Under the pieces are notes generated by a model. The model was given only the letters and a program-made list of their open reading frames with translations. It made no database searches and had not been told where the DNA came from. A program made the position numbers and the translations under genes. A stretch of 47,430 bases of DNA from Zygnema cylindricum (Eukaryota; Streptophyta; Zygnematophyceae; Zygnematales; Zygnemataceae): positions 1 through 47,430 of the forward strand of contig JBBHKE010000412.1 in assembly GCA_037447655.1 (NCBI GenBank). Direction: 5' to 3'. Each line of letters opens with the position of its first letter. Within the stretch, counting starts at the first letter, position 1. Below are positions 22,690-33,439 of this stretch, piece by piece.

Positions 22690-23226
22690 CGCTATTAGAG
22701 TATATAACGCCAATTAGGTGACCTTTTTTCAAAAAAAAAAACCCGAAATACAATCCATAATTCTATTTTTTCCATTATTCTAATTAGGGGTTTTTTTTTC
22801 AATTAGCGTTAATAATGGAAGTACACTGCGATGGAAATAGTGTGGCGTACGGACAGGATATTTCCGTACGAAATGGTACTTTTTGAATTACAAAGGCATA
22901 AAAATACACTTAACATTATTGCGCACACATGAGAATGTGCACTGGAAGAAAGAGGCGCAAACTCGTCGAAAAACATCACGTTCTCGTATGTTCGTCCGTC
23001 GACCGTGTGAACAGCGCGAGGGCGTAAGAATTGTCAGATTTTGTACGAATACACATATTACTGTAGACATTGAAAGGGCAGGTATTTATTATTCAGGACA
23101 ACCCAAATTACAGTTAGGGATTAATTAGTATATATATATTTTTTCAAAAAAAAAAATTCCCGATTAGTGTTAATAACACTTCTTTTTTTTTTACGCTATT
23201 TATTCCTTTAATAGCGATTGACGCTG
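22690..23226 (+). mobile_element. TA-flanked mariner-like MITE, family A, copy 3
   Basis: Collinear with 38786-39339 over its length (GAAATACAATCCATAATTCT, GTACACTGCGATGGAAATAG, GTGTGGCGTACGGACAG, GGACAACCCAAATTA). The left terminus has lost its first bases and the right one reads GCTG instead of GGTG. TA follows at 23227-23228. The frames it contains are shared with the other copies but resemble no protein. Confidence 0.75.
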
Positions 23227-23499
23227 TACCTGTGTACTGAAACTAGTACGAAAAACGATATATAATTATAAAAAAATAAAAAACGTTAAGACGCTCTTTA
23301 TACGCCTGTTTAATTTCCAAACGCTTATACGCGCATGGCTACAACTACAACACTGCTTTACAGGGCGGGAAATACGGCCGACAATTGCTTTTGTCGCCGT
23401 CGAAAATTCTGATTCCCCGCATGTTTATCGCATGGCATCAACGGCCATGTCGAACCGAAGGGGAAGTTTCCATCGTGTCATAGCTCAATGGGTTACGCT

Positions 23500-24392
23500 T
23501 AGTGTTGTGTATCGGTAAGGATTTGCCGATAACCGATATGGGCCTTTTTTCGGGTATCCGATAATCGATATATTGGTACGATATATCGACATCGGTCTTA
23601 TCGCCTATAAGTAGCTGATAATATCGGGTACTTATCGGCGATAATGCCGATAACGATAACTATCGGCGATATCTGTACGGACCGTACAAATAAATGTACG
23701 GCCCGTACACTCAGTTGTACGACTTATTCCCCGGACATGTACAAGCATAGAAAGTACAGTAGCCGCCATGAGATCTATACGGTTTTGATACGGATCCTGT
23801 AAAAATGATGTACCTTTCACATCCGACGCCATGGCTTTGTCCCTTTATTCCTTGAGATCCACTGGGGACCTGCCACGTGTCAATCTGTCGGCTTTTTTGG
23901 CAAAAGCTGCCAAAAGAGCCATTCCGGGATGCCGGCGCTCACGCTGGCCCGTCCGCTCGTGTTTTCTCATTCCAAGTCGTCCGTTCGATTTCGGCAGCGA
24001 GCAAAATGTTATATTGCGTCCGTTGTACGTTTGTGTCCGCCGTCCTTTTCCAGTTCATGTTCACCATTTTTTTAGTAAAATTTCGTGCCTCGCCGTAAAA
24101 TATTTGTTCAGTTAACCGGCCAACGTTTATGTGTTGCGCTGTCCGTGGTAAATTGCAGTTAAACGGTAACGGAACATATTTTTATATGTGGCATGCCACG
24201 CTATATAAAGTCAATAAAATAATACAATATGTTATAAAGTACTATTGTATGCATACTATATATTATTTAAGTTATCGCCGATATGGAATTGTTGGTCCCA
24301 GACCAATATATCGGAATCTCTGACCGTTCGATAACCGATAACTATCGGTATCGGTGTTATCGCGATAAGTTTTTTACCGATACACAACACTA
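23500..24392 (+). mobile_element. hAT-like element F, full length
   Basis: Begins TAGTGTTGTGTATCGG and ends CCGATACACAACACTA, a perfect 16-bp terminal inverted repeat, with long subterminal TATCGGCGATAA-type palindromes. The 8-bp duplication GTTACGCT lies at 23492-23499 on the left and at 24937-24944 on the right, after a MITE that inserted into the last two bases. At 893 bp it is too short for a transposase and none is seen. Truncated relatives: 19180-19436 and 44676-44961 (inverted). Confidence 0.85.
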
Positions 24393-24934
24393 CACCGCGC
24401 ATCGTTATTAGTGTCAACGACACTAATTTGGGTTCTTAAAATTTTGATTTTTTTCCTCAAATAGGATACATGATTCTAATTTTTCCTTGACGTTAATTAA
24501 GGTACCGTACAAAATAGCGTAAAGGACGAATTACAACAATATTTAAATAGTGTGGTGTACGGTCGATGTCAGACCGTACATAAATGCACCTTTTCAAGTG
24601 AAATTTTACAAAAAATGAGTTAAATCAGACGCGCACGCATAGGATCGTGCGCTAAAAAAACAGGATTGTTCTGACACGTAAATTAGTCTTACATGTACGA
24701 ATATTTAAATTTCACGACGGCGTACGATTTTTAATATTTTGTACTGATACATACATATATTAATGTATATAATCGTTCAGCGAATATTCCATTTTTGCTG
24801 TTCCCAAATTAGCATAAACGCCGAAATTAGAATACACCTTTTAAAAAAAAATAAAAAAAATATTAATTAGCGTCAATGACTGTATATTTACTTCCACACT
24901 ATTTAAACTTTGACACTAATAACGATGCGCGGTG
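24393..24934 (+). mobile_element. TA-flanked mariner-like MITE, family C, copy 1
   Basis: CACCGCGCATCGTTATTAG and the inverse CTAATAACGATGCGCGGTG bracket 542 bp, with TA at 24391-24392 and 24935-24936. Removing the element and one TA joins the end of hAT-like element F to its 8-bp target duplication, which confirms both boundaries. Confidence 0.85.
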
Positions 24935-24944
24935 TAGTTACGCT

Positions 24945-27747
24945 TGTCGTTTACCTTAAATTTTAGGAAAGGGTAACAAAAAACGCATACCTTCTCCTCC
25001 GGGAAGCTTAACTTTTATTGTCCAGATCGCAACACGAGTGACATATTTTCAGATGGAAATTCATATTAAATCCTGACCGTCCGATCGACTTTTATTTGGG
25101 TAGAATCTGGCAGATGTTTGACAAGTAAAAAGACGTCTTCTCTATCCTACCACAGAAAAGGTCATTCGGACGGCCAAGATTTACTCAGTGATGTTGCCCT
25201 GGAATGACATTCTCATAAACGTTAATTAACGGCGGAGGCAAACACATTTGCCAGCCGTTTTCCACGGATTACCAGCCTGGCAATTCCGTCAAACTGTCAG
25301 AGCCTTGCTGGACCGTACGTCAAACTGATGACCTCGTACGAAATCAGATTTAGGTGCGACTCAGCAAAATTCGGGTGTATCCGCGGCTTTTGACTTATTA
25401 CTGCTCGATGTTGCCCGAGAAATCGGCGAAAGTCTGTCGGGAAGCTGAACGACATACAAAAATGGTCGCTGACAACTCGGTGTACACCTAGCACATTGAG
25501 AGTATTCTCCGGGAGGGAAGTCATTATCGAGCTGTCAACGGGGCCCTGGAACACCGCGACTTGGCATAATACGAATAATTTTTCAAATCAGGCCGCCATT
25601 TAGGACCCACTCATAGAACACGTCCTGCTGACTGCGCAAAAGTCAGTTTTGCGTACGATGGATTTTGACTTCTTTGATCTCTACGGTGGATACTGACGCC
25701 TTGTGGCGGCGCATTTGACGAATACGCGGTTTAAAGTCCGCGTTGACCACCACCCTACGAGTCCGAGCCTCGATTGAAAATTCTAATTGTTACACGTGTC
25801 AATTATAGCTCTGGGTGATAAGCTACGTACTGTACAGTCCTAGACTTCTTATCCAATGAGATGTCGTCGCTCACGCGCTAAGTTGTCGTGTTTTCTGAAA
25901 TTCGAAAGGTAACGTGTCGCTCAAGGCGACAAAGCCCAGGGTGGACTTTTCACACACTCCACAATTCCGTACGCATGTCGTTTGAGTTGCGCGTGTGAAG
26001 GGTCACGCTCTACATGCCAGTACAAAACACGTACTTTCTCTCGAGAAATAGTATGACTAGAAAGTCTGCAGAGTACGGTTTCTGAATTAATTCCGCGTAT
26101 CCCAGCAAGTAAAGGGGCAGCACTCAATCTGAAACTCTGCAGAGCTCCAGTTCACTCCAAATTTCAAGAAGTCTTGCCATTCTCCTGACACCGGAGTCTT
26201 GAACCTGACAAAGCATATAGGAAAGCAAAAGCAGGAAGGTTTTTTAAAGAGCTGAAGATTTTTGGATAATGAACAGAGAAAGTTTTTTTCTGAATATTAT
26301 CCAAGGAAGCTCGGAGTTTTTAATTTTCTTTTGTTTTTACTGAGTAAGTTTTAGGACTTTTATGAAGTCTTTTCATTTTTTTACATTCTAGCTGGTCTCT
26401 TTCTGGATAATGAACAAGAAGCCCTTGATAAAATAACGATAGCTTAATAAGAATAGAAATAATAACAAACATACATGTAGTAAAAAGATGATACAGGAAG
26501 CTGCAAACGTTCTTATGTGTTTTTGAAATCAGTATCGAGCAACAATTACATGTCACATTTTAGAATGAGAAACTTCCTTGTAAAAAACACGTTTTTCTTT
26601 TTAGATTCCATTTTTTAAGTTTTCAGTGAAGAGCTCAAATACTTTATACCGATTTACTTAAAAAAAAAAGAAACTCTTTTGTTTTTCTCGGTTTATTGCA
26701 GAGTTGGACGAAGCTAAAAAGGAACGTAAATCCAAAGTGCATTTTTTTTATTATAATTGCTGATTAAATTCAAGAAGCAGTTCAACAACAACAACAATAT
26801 TACATTTGAAGGAGAATCAAGAGATACTTTTGTGCCAACTTAACAAAAAAAAATTGAACAGGTGAGCAAGGAAAACCCTAAAAAAACATAAAATCCAGGT
26901 TTTTGAGTCATCCATGTAAGGTATTAAAAACCAAAAGGACATGTTTTCTTCTTGTTTTTTCCAAAAAAAAAAAAAAACAAAAAAACAAAAAAGTAAAATC
27001 GTGATTTGGTAAATACTGTAATGACCATAGGTTTCAGATTCCAGTTGACCGCTGGGAAGTTTCAGTTGTCAAAGACAAAAGCAGAGTCGTTAGAAAATGA
27101 GTAGCAGAAAAGTTGACAAAAGAATGGTGTCAGAGAAAAAAGGAAAGTTTTTAACTGTTAGGAGGGACTCTTTCCTTTGAGGCTTTCATAGGCTGGAGTA
27201 AATTTGGATAGAGTTAGCAGCCAGCAGCTTACATATTTCTCTCCCTCTCCACTCACTCTCCTCTCACCCACCTCTTCTCTGCAATCTCCTCTGACCTCTC
27301 TCCTCTCCCCTCTCTCCTCTCTCCTTTGTCTTCTCCCCTTCCTAGCTCCTCGTTCGCATCTGCTGTCTCCTCTCTCCTGTCAAAAGCTGAAGTTTGAGTA
27401 GACGAGATTAGCAAACTCCCCATTTCATAGTTCTTTTTTTTGTTGTTGTTTTTATATTATTCTTATTTTGTTATATGCAGTAAGACTGTTTAGGAGGATG
27501 CATGTTATGCAATTTTTTTTCTTTCCAGTGACAGCGGTACAAAATGTGAATAAAAGTTGAACAAGAAATGAACAAGATATGAACAAGAAATGAATTATAA
27601 AAGAACTAAAAATTAACAAAAAATCAACAAAAAATGAAGTGATTATGACGAATTTTATGTTTCAAAACTTGAATTTATCCCTCATTGGTGATGACACTAA
27701 CCAGTTATTTGTGACACGTGGCATGCAGTTTAACGGATAAACCACAG
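24945..27747. other. Intergenic and putative WRKY upstream region
   Basis: No gene or clear element is recognised in 24945-26200. From 26200 the DNA becomes AT-rich. TTGACC at 27045-27050 and TTGAC at 27112-27116 match the W-box core bound by WRKY proteins. A CT-rich tract lies at 27237-27380. Acceptor-like sites follow T-runs at 27480 and 27528, so a 5' untranslated exon and intron are possible. None of this is proven. Confidence 0.35.
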
Positions 27748-30359
27748 ATGACAAGCAAAGACCATGGAACGAGTGTCGCATGGAACGCCTCATTTTTCAG
27801 ACAAAACAGTTCAAACATTTCAGCTGTACGGAAGCATTTATCCCCCATAAATCAAGAGCTTCTGGAAAAATCAGTCAAGGACTTACAAACCACTGTAAAT
27901 GGAAGCGGTCAGAATATAGGAGGAACACGGGAATCGGCGATGATTCCTGTACAGGGTGTAAATGGGGTAAAACGGGAGACGTCAGCTGCTGGAAGTCCAC
28001 CTAAGCGGTTGGTGCCATTTTGCCTCTTTTTCTTGCTTGGAGAAAGGAATATTAGTTATGAAGGTCTTCCTTTATAAAGATTATAAAACTGTAAAACTGT
28101 AAAATATGGTTTCTTAGTTAACTGCAATCATTGCAGTTTACAGGTTCAGTTGGATTTTACTGCTCAGTTGTTTTGAAGGATGCTGATTTAAACACTCGTA
28201 GGATGTTTCTGGTTTTATGTCGTTTTGTATGTTGTTGTGGTTATGTTTGGTCTGTTGAAGAAGGTATTTGGATTCATGTTTATGGTTTCCTGCTTTCTTT
28301 CAGAGCATATACTTCCATTCATTTATTTCCATTCATTCGGGTTCCTAATCATTTTAGGAAAAGTGGACGGTAATTGACGAAAATTGTCGGGAACAAAAGT
28401 GCAAAGCAACTTATTGTCGTTTTTCTACTTTATTTGCAGACAAAGACAAAATCGAGCGAATGAGACGCCGATTCCAGAAGATGGTTTCTTGTGGCGCAAA
28501 TACGGACAAAAGCCCCTTGTGGATATACCATATAACAGGTACAATCACCGATCCTGCGATTTATTTAATATTTTTGTTTTGATTTTTCTGCCAAACATGA
28601 AATGGGGCACAATCGGGGCTAAAGTATCAGTTTGTAGCTGTTTCTGAAATATTTGACCCATAGGGGGAGAGGAGGTGGAGAGGGAGAAGGAGAGTGATCG
28701 CAGGGTTGTGCCTACTTGTTAACTCACTTATGATCTGACGTACATTTTGGTTTTTTTTCCAGAGCCTACTACTGCTGTGCGAGGAAAAAGGACGGTTGCA
28801 AAGCGAAAAAGACAGTGGATCGTCGTCTCACAGATTCCACTTTTATCCGAGTATGTTACGAGGGAAGACATAACCACTCTCCTCCTCCCCCAAAGCAAGA
28901 AACAGAAGTAATTATTTACCGTCCGATTCCCTCTCCTCAATCCGTCTCTGTCGAACAATTTCAATACAGTCCTCCAGAAGTTACTTCCCAAAGTTCTCCC
29001 GGAATTTCGTCTTCTAGCGAATCGTTTCAATCAGGTTTTGGGGATAATTCTGGAAGTCCGGATCCGGAAGAGGGAGAGATTACTTCTTGGAGTGTAAGGG
29101 GACAATATCAAGCAAACAGGAATACGGGCTCGGAAATTAGGAAAAATGTTTTAAGTTTGGAAGATTCTTTACGTCGACAAAATTCCGTTTTTCCACAAAA
29201 AGATAAAGCGGTTGAGGAAACCAGTAACTCTTTTCCTGGAATAGGAAATATGAAGATTGGAAAAGCAGTCAGGAGCAATCCGGAATGTTCAACTTTTTCA
29301 AATACGAAAATGGAAAGTGAGAATACATCCGGAGTAGGGAAATCTCTCTCGGAAAGGTTACACGAACTGGTTGAAAAGCAGAAAAGGGATGAGAAAGGGA
29401 AAAAAAATAGCGTCGCAAACCGGGAAATGATCAGTAAACGAGGAGGAGAGAGCTCTACGAAAAATGTAAATAATTTGGTTGCAAAGTCTGAGGGAGGAGG
29501 AGGGCAGGGAACTGGAGCTGCTGTCCCCCTGAGTATGGAAGGAAGGAGTGAGAGTAAAAGTTTAAGCTTTCATCGGAGAATAGATAGTGGAGGAAGTTCC
29601 GTGGGAGTTTCCGGAGGAGTTTCTGCGGGAATCTCAGAAGTGGGAAGAGTTACTGATACTGATTCAAGTGCAAATATGCATAGTGAGTATCAGGATGAGT
29701 TGGAAACTGCTGTGAGTTCTCATCTAAACCGGAAAAACTCGGGGCCAATTATGGTTTCGCAAAGGGAATTGCCGCCAATTTTGTCAAAACCTCAAGGAAA
29801 CGTATCTCCTCTTTCGTCTTTGGTGACAAATTCAACGATCGGGCAGTCAACTTTAAGTCAATGTCCTTCTCAGTTTGGTTCAGGAATCTCAGAAACTAGA
29901 GGAGGAAACGGAGGGGAAGACGAGGAAGCGGTGATTTTTCTCGCGGGACAATTATTTGGGCTCCCCGAATCGTTCACTTTTCGTACGGAGGAACAGGAAG
30001 ATACCAAAAATAATGTTGTAGGTCACTGTTTTCTACCTGCAAAGAATGTGATTTCCGAGTCCTGTGGCTTTAACGGTGTGACCCATTTGGGAGAGGAAAA
30101 AGGAATGGGAAGTTTCAAAGAGCTCCATCAACATGAATTGTTTGGAGGAGTAGGAGTAGGAGTAGGAGTAGGAGGAGGAGTAGGAGGAGTAAAAGAAGAG
30201 GAATCCAATAGATTTTTCGGTACCGGATGTACCCGAGACGAGATGAAGAAAATTCGCGAGTTTTTTCCTCGAATCGCATCCCTTACTCCTGAGTGGGACG
30301 ATTTTTTGGACTCTTTTCCACCTTTAAACGACACTGGATCAGATTTTAGATTCAAGTAA
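27748..30359 (+). CDS. WRKY transcription factor with a single, unusual WRKY domain
   Basis: WRKY proteins bind W-box DNA in the nucleus. Coding exons: 27748-28007, 28440-28538 and 28763-30359; phases match (2, then 2) and introns are GT-AG, giving 651 aa. The domain spans about residues 99-158: EDGFLWRKYGQK with intact heptad at 105-111, then YNR-AYYCC and KKDGC, ending HNH at 156-158. The intron splits the Arg codon of YNR in phase 2, the classic R-type WRKY intron. A basic KRQRQNR stretch just before the domain could be a nuclear signal. The long C-terminal half is low-complexity Ser/Gly/Glu, with a GVGVGVG run near residue 580, and ends in an acidic-aromatic tail (EWDDFLDSFPPL) like an activation domain. 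The start is the first ATG in frame after an upstream stop; earlier spliced exons cannot be excluded. Confidence 0.88.
30145..30192 (+). repeat. GGAGTA minisatellite inside the WRKY coding region
   Basis: About seven GGAGTA/GGAGGA units encode a Gly-Val run near the protein C-terminus. It is in frame and probably variable in length. Confidence 0.8.
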
Positions 30360-33300
30360 CTTCCAGTTTTTGATCAAATCGGTACACGGTCATTCACATA
30401 TTCACAGTTATTCCATTTTTGACGTAGGACTTTCCAATGGGGGAAAAAAAAAGAACGAGAGAAATGAGTGTGATTTTCACAAATTTTTACGTTAAATCGG
30501 TCTAGAATTTGTATAGGTTAAAAATCGAACAAAATTGCCGTAGAAGGTTTGTTTATAGGTGTCTCTTTTGTGTCCTAAAGTTGTTGTTTCATTTCCTTTT
30601 ACTTTTATCCTACTTTTTACTTTACAATTTTCTCCTGTCTCAGGAATTTCGAGATAGCGATGGTAGTTCTTGTTCTCGTCCCGTTAAGAGTTTTGAAAAC
30701 TGCTATTCAAGAGGTTTTCTGGTGTAGGAGAATATTGTTCTTTTAACAGATATAAGTGTAGATTTTTGTACATATTCCCCTAATTAATTGATTTGATTTA
30801 TCTGTTTTGACATGAACATATTTTTTCATTACAGACTATGAGAGCAGCAAATTTGTAAAGAGAGGACGTGTCACGTCACAGTATCAAATTTTCCGGGCTT
30901 TGCTGTTTTTGAGCAGCTTAAAAAGTTTGAAAAGTTGTTGGCCCTTTTTTTTTTTTTTTCGTTGTTAATCCATGACCAATATGTTGAAGCTAGAATTATA
31001 TTTTTATTATGTTTTAAACGTAACACTTTTTGTCCGTAAAATGCGTATCTTTGTTTTCCAGTTTTGAATTTGACTGCTGCGCGTATTTAAGTACTTATGT
31101 CTCTGGTCCCGCCTGGTGGAGAGGCTCGCCCAACTTCTTTTTTCGGCGAATAGGCACACTGGCTTGAGTTGCGTTTGTCGTGTTGTGAAGAGTGGGAAAT
31201 ACGAACGCATTCCGTAAAGCCTCGATGGAAATTCGGATTGACACAAAAAGTTTCACTTTCCTTGAAAACGTATAAACGTTTAAACTTGGAAACACTTAAG
31301 GCGTGCAAAACGCTTAAATGCACTGAACGGCCAAGCATTTAAACGCTTAAACACGATCAAATTGCTAAACGCTTAATACAATTAAACGTTTATATGCTTA
31401 AAGGCTGCAATGCTTGAACGCCTTGAACGCGCTCAACACAAGCACTTAAAAGTTAAAACGCCTTAAATTCCTCAACTCTTAAACTCCTTGAAGTCTTAAA
31501 CCCCTTGTATTGATGTATGTAACAATGGTGATGAACAAAATTCTATTGGTCTTTTTTTTTTGTTTGGGGGTCCATTAACTTTTGTGTTAAACGAAGGGTT
31601 CTCCGTTCCAATGGACGTTTGCTTTTAGGGCGCATTTATAATACGAACCTATAGTAATTATTTCGATGTCGAATTTAAAAGCTTGAGAAGTTAACGCTTT
31701 CGCAAAAGTTGTAGCGCTCTTTGTTATTCGTTTTAAATTTTATAAATACCAGAGGGAAACAGATTACTCTGTGTTTGCATGGAGACACGCTCTTCGTAAT
31801 TTTTTATTCAATGTGACAGTGGTTATCTTTCCCTAAAAATGCGCCGATTGGCCTCAACACTGTAAATACTTTCACAACATTGCATCTTAACAGTTTCATT
31901 TATCTTCATAGACGTATATGGGTTTTTTCAGGATTTTCGTTGCAATTGATGAGGTTTCTAAGCATTCAAGTTTGTTTGTAAGTACAAGGAAAACTAAAAC
32001 AATCGAAAGGGCGAAAACGAAACAGAGCAATGTTGCATTATTCTCTTGTATACTTCATTTTTCAAGGAAACGTGACAAGCTCCAAAAGCAAAAACCAAAA
32101 ACGAAACTTCGGAGGTGTTCCATTTCCTGAAAAAAAGGGGGAGAGAGAAAAACTATCACTTACCGATCAAAAGAAAAAACAACCACCTGAAAATCACATT
32201 TTCGTAAAGCAAATAATGAAGAGAGTAAACAGTGGTAATAGTAATAATAGTAACAATAATAATGATGATAATGATACTTTTTCTCATTACTTTTATTGCA
32301 GTTTTGTCCTTTTCGCTCAAAAGTTCAATTGCCGGTTCAAGTTCTGCCTCTATTTCTCCAGATATTGCCCGAAGAGGGAGAGGCGTTAAAGATGCTCGAG
32401 CCTCCATTTTTTCCACTGCTTAAGCTTTTTCGTGTTTTAGGCGTTTAAGCGTTTAGGTGTCCTAATCGTGTAAGACGCTTCATGTTTTCACCGCTTAAGG
32501 GTGCTTATGCATTTTAGAATAAAGGACTCTCCGTTACAAAATCAGTTGCCCTAGGAATGCAGTTTGCTATCAGAAAAGCTTAAAAAAATACCAGACGCAC
32601 CAAGCACTTAAGGAGTCTTTTAGGGTTTAACACAAAACGACTTTTTACTGATTTTACAATTATTCCACTGTCAACATTCTCCACATGTGAAAGAATGGAG
32701 GAGCACAGGAAACAAGCCAAACACATAAATAACATTGATCTCGGTAATAAAGTAAAATAATTCACGTTTAACATTATTTCTCCTCAATAATAGTACATGG
32801 ATTCTCCGCCTTTACAGCAATAGTTGTCAGTCTATTGCCTACACTTCTGTATCTAAATGGTTATGCAAAATCTTAAACGAAATAATTACATGTTTACCAA
32901 AACCTACTAACATTGTAAATCCTCGTCAATCCTTGACAAATTTTGTAGACCTGACCGACATTTCCTATTAAATCATTGGGACCACTAAATAAATTAAAAA
33001 TTCGCACAAAAGCGAACAAAAACTTATTAGCTGACAGATTGACAACTATAGTACAGGAGCTTATAATAAGCATCATTCCTTCACCCTTACAAAACTGTCA
33101 CCTTATTTCATTCCTCTTTTCCAAAAAGTCTCGTAAACCCGGAAAAACACTCCGTCTAATAAGGTACCTGCCAGGCATTTCTACATTTCTGGCAGTATAA
33201 CTGAAAGCTGAATTCTAAAAAAAAAGGGAAAAGTTGATCCCATTTCAATATTTCCACAGTGTAAAAGGTTTTGTAGCGTTACATTCCCAGCTTTATTACT

Positions 33301-33439
33301 GCTACCTATTCCAAAGAAAATTCCCTTCCAGCCGAAAAAAAAACCGTCATCCATCGAACCTCTTATTCGCTGAAAAATATTCGTCTCCCAGTTCAAGATT
33401 TCCAGTAACCTTCTTATTTCTTTCCCTAATAAACTCATG
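30360..33439. other. Intergenic between the convergent WRKY and PP2C genes
   Basis: Contains the 3' regions of both genes. No protein-coding gene is recognised; open frames are short. Two clusters of degenerate CGCTTAAA-type repeats lie at 31265-31510 and 32415-32630 in inverse orientation. A trinucleotide AAT/GAT-rich stretch lies at 32232-32275. Confidence 0.4.
31265..31510. repeat. Degenerate array of roughly 9-11 bp AACGCTTAAA units
   Basis: More than 15 imperfect copies of a core [AC]ACGCTTAAA or AACGTTTA appear in 245 bp, spaced irregularly. The complementary form (GCGTTTAAGCGTTTAGG) appears at 32415-32630. Confidence 0.6.

Noticed and set aside
22883-23128. 81-codon frame with relatives at 38338-38634 and 38934-39170
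   Set aside because: The shared peptide is explained by three copies of MITE family A. Frames are not preserved between copies and match no known domain.
23831-24115. Two overlapping frames of 94 and 73 codons
   Set aside because: They lie inside hAT-like element F, which is too short to be autonomous, and show no transposase motifs.
25297-25554. 85-codon minus-strand frame with mixed composition
   Set aside because: No recognisable domain, no convincing splice or start context, and isolated in intergenic DNA.
28728-29030. 100-codon minus-strand frame over WRKY exon 3
   Set aside because: Antisense shadow of the WRKY domain coding sequence.
31265-31510. CRISPR-like array
   Set aside because: Repeats are degenerate, only 9-11 bp, irregularly spaced, and the sequence is plant nuclear DNA.
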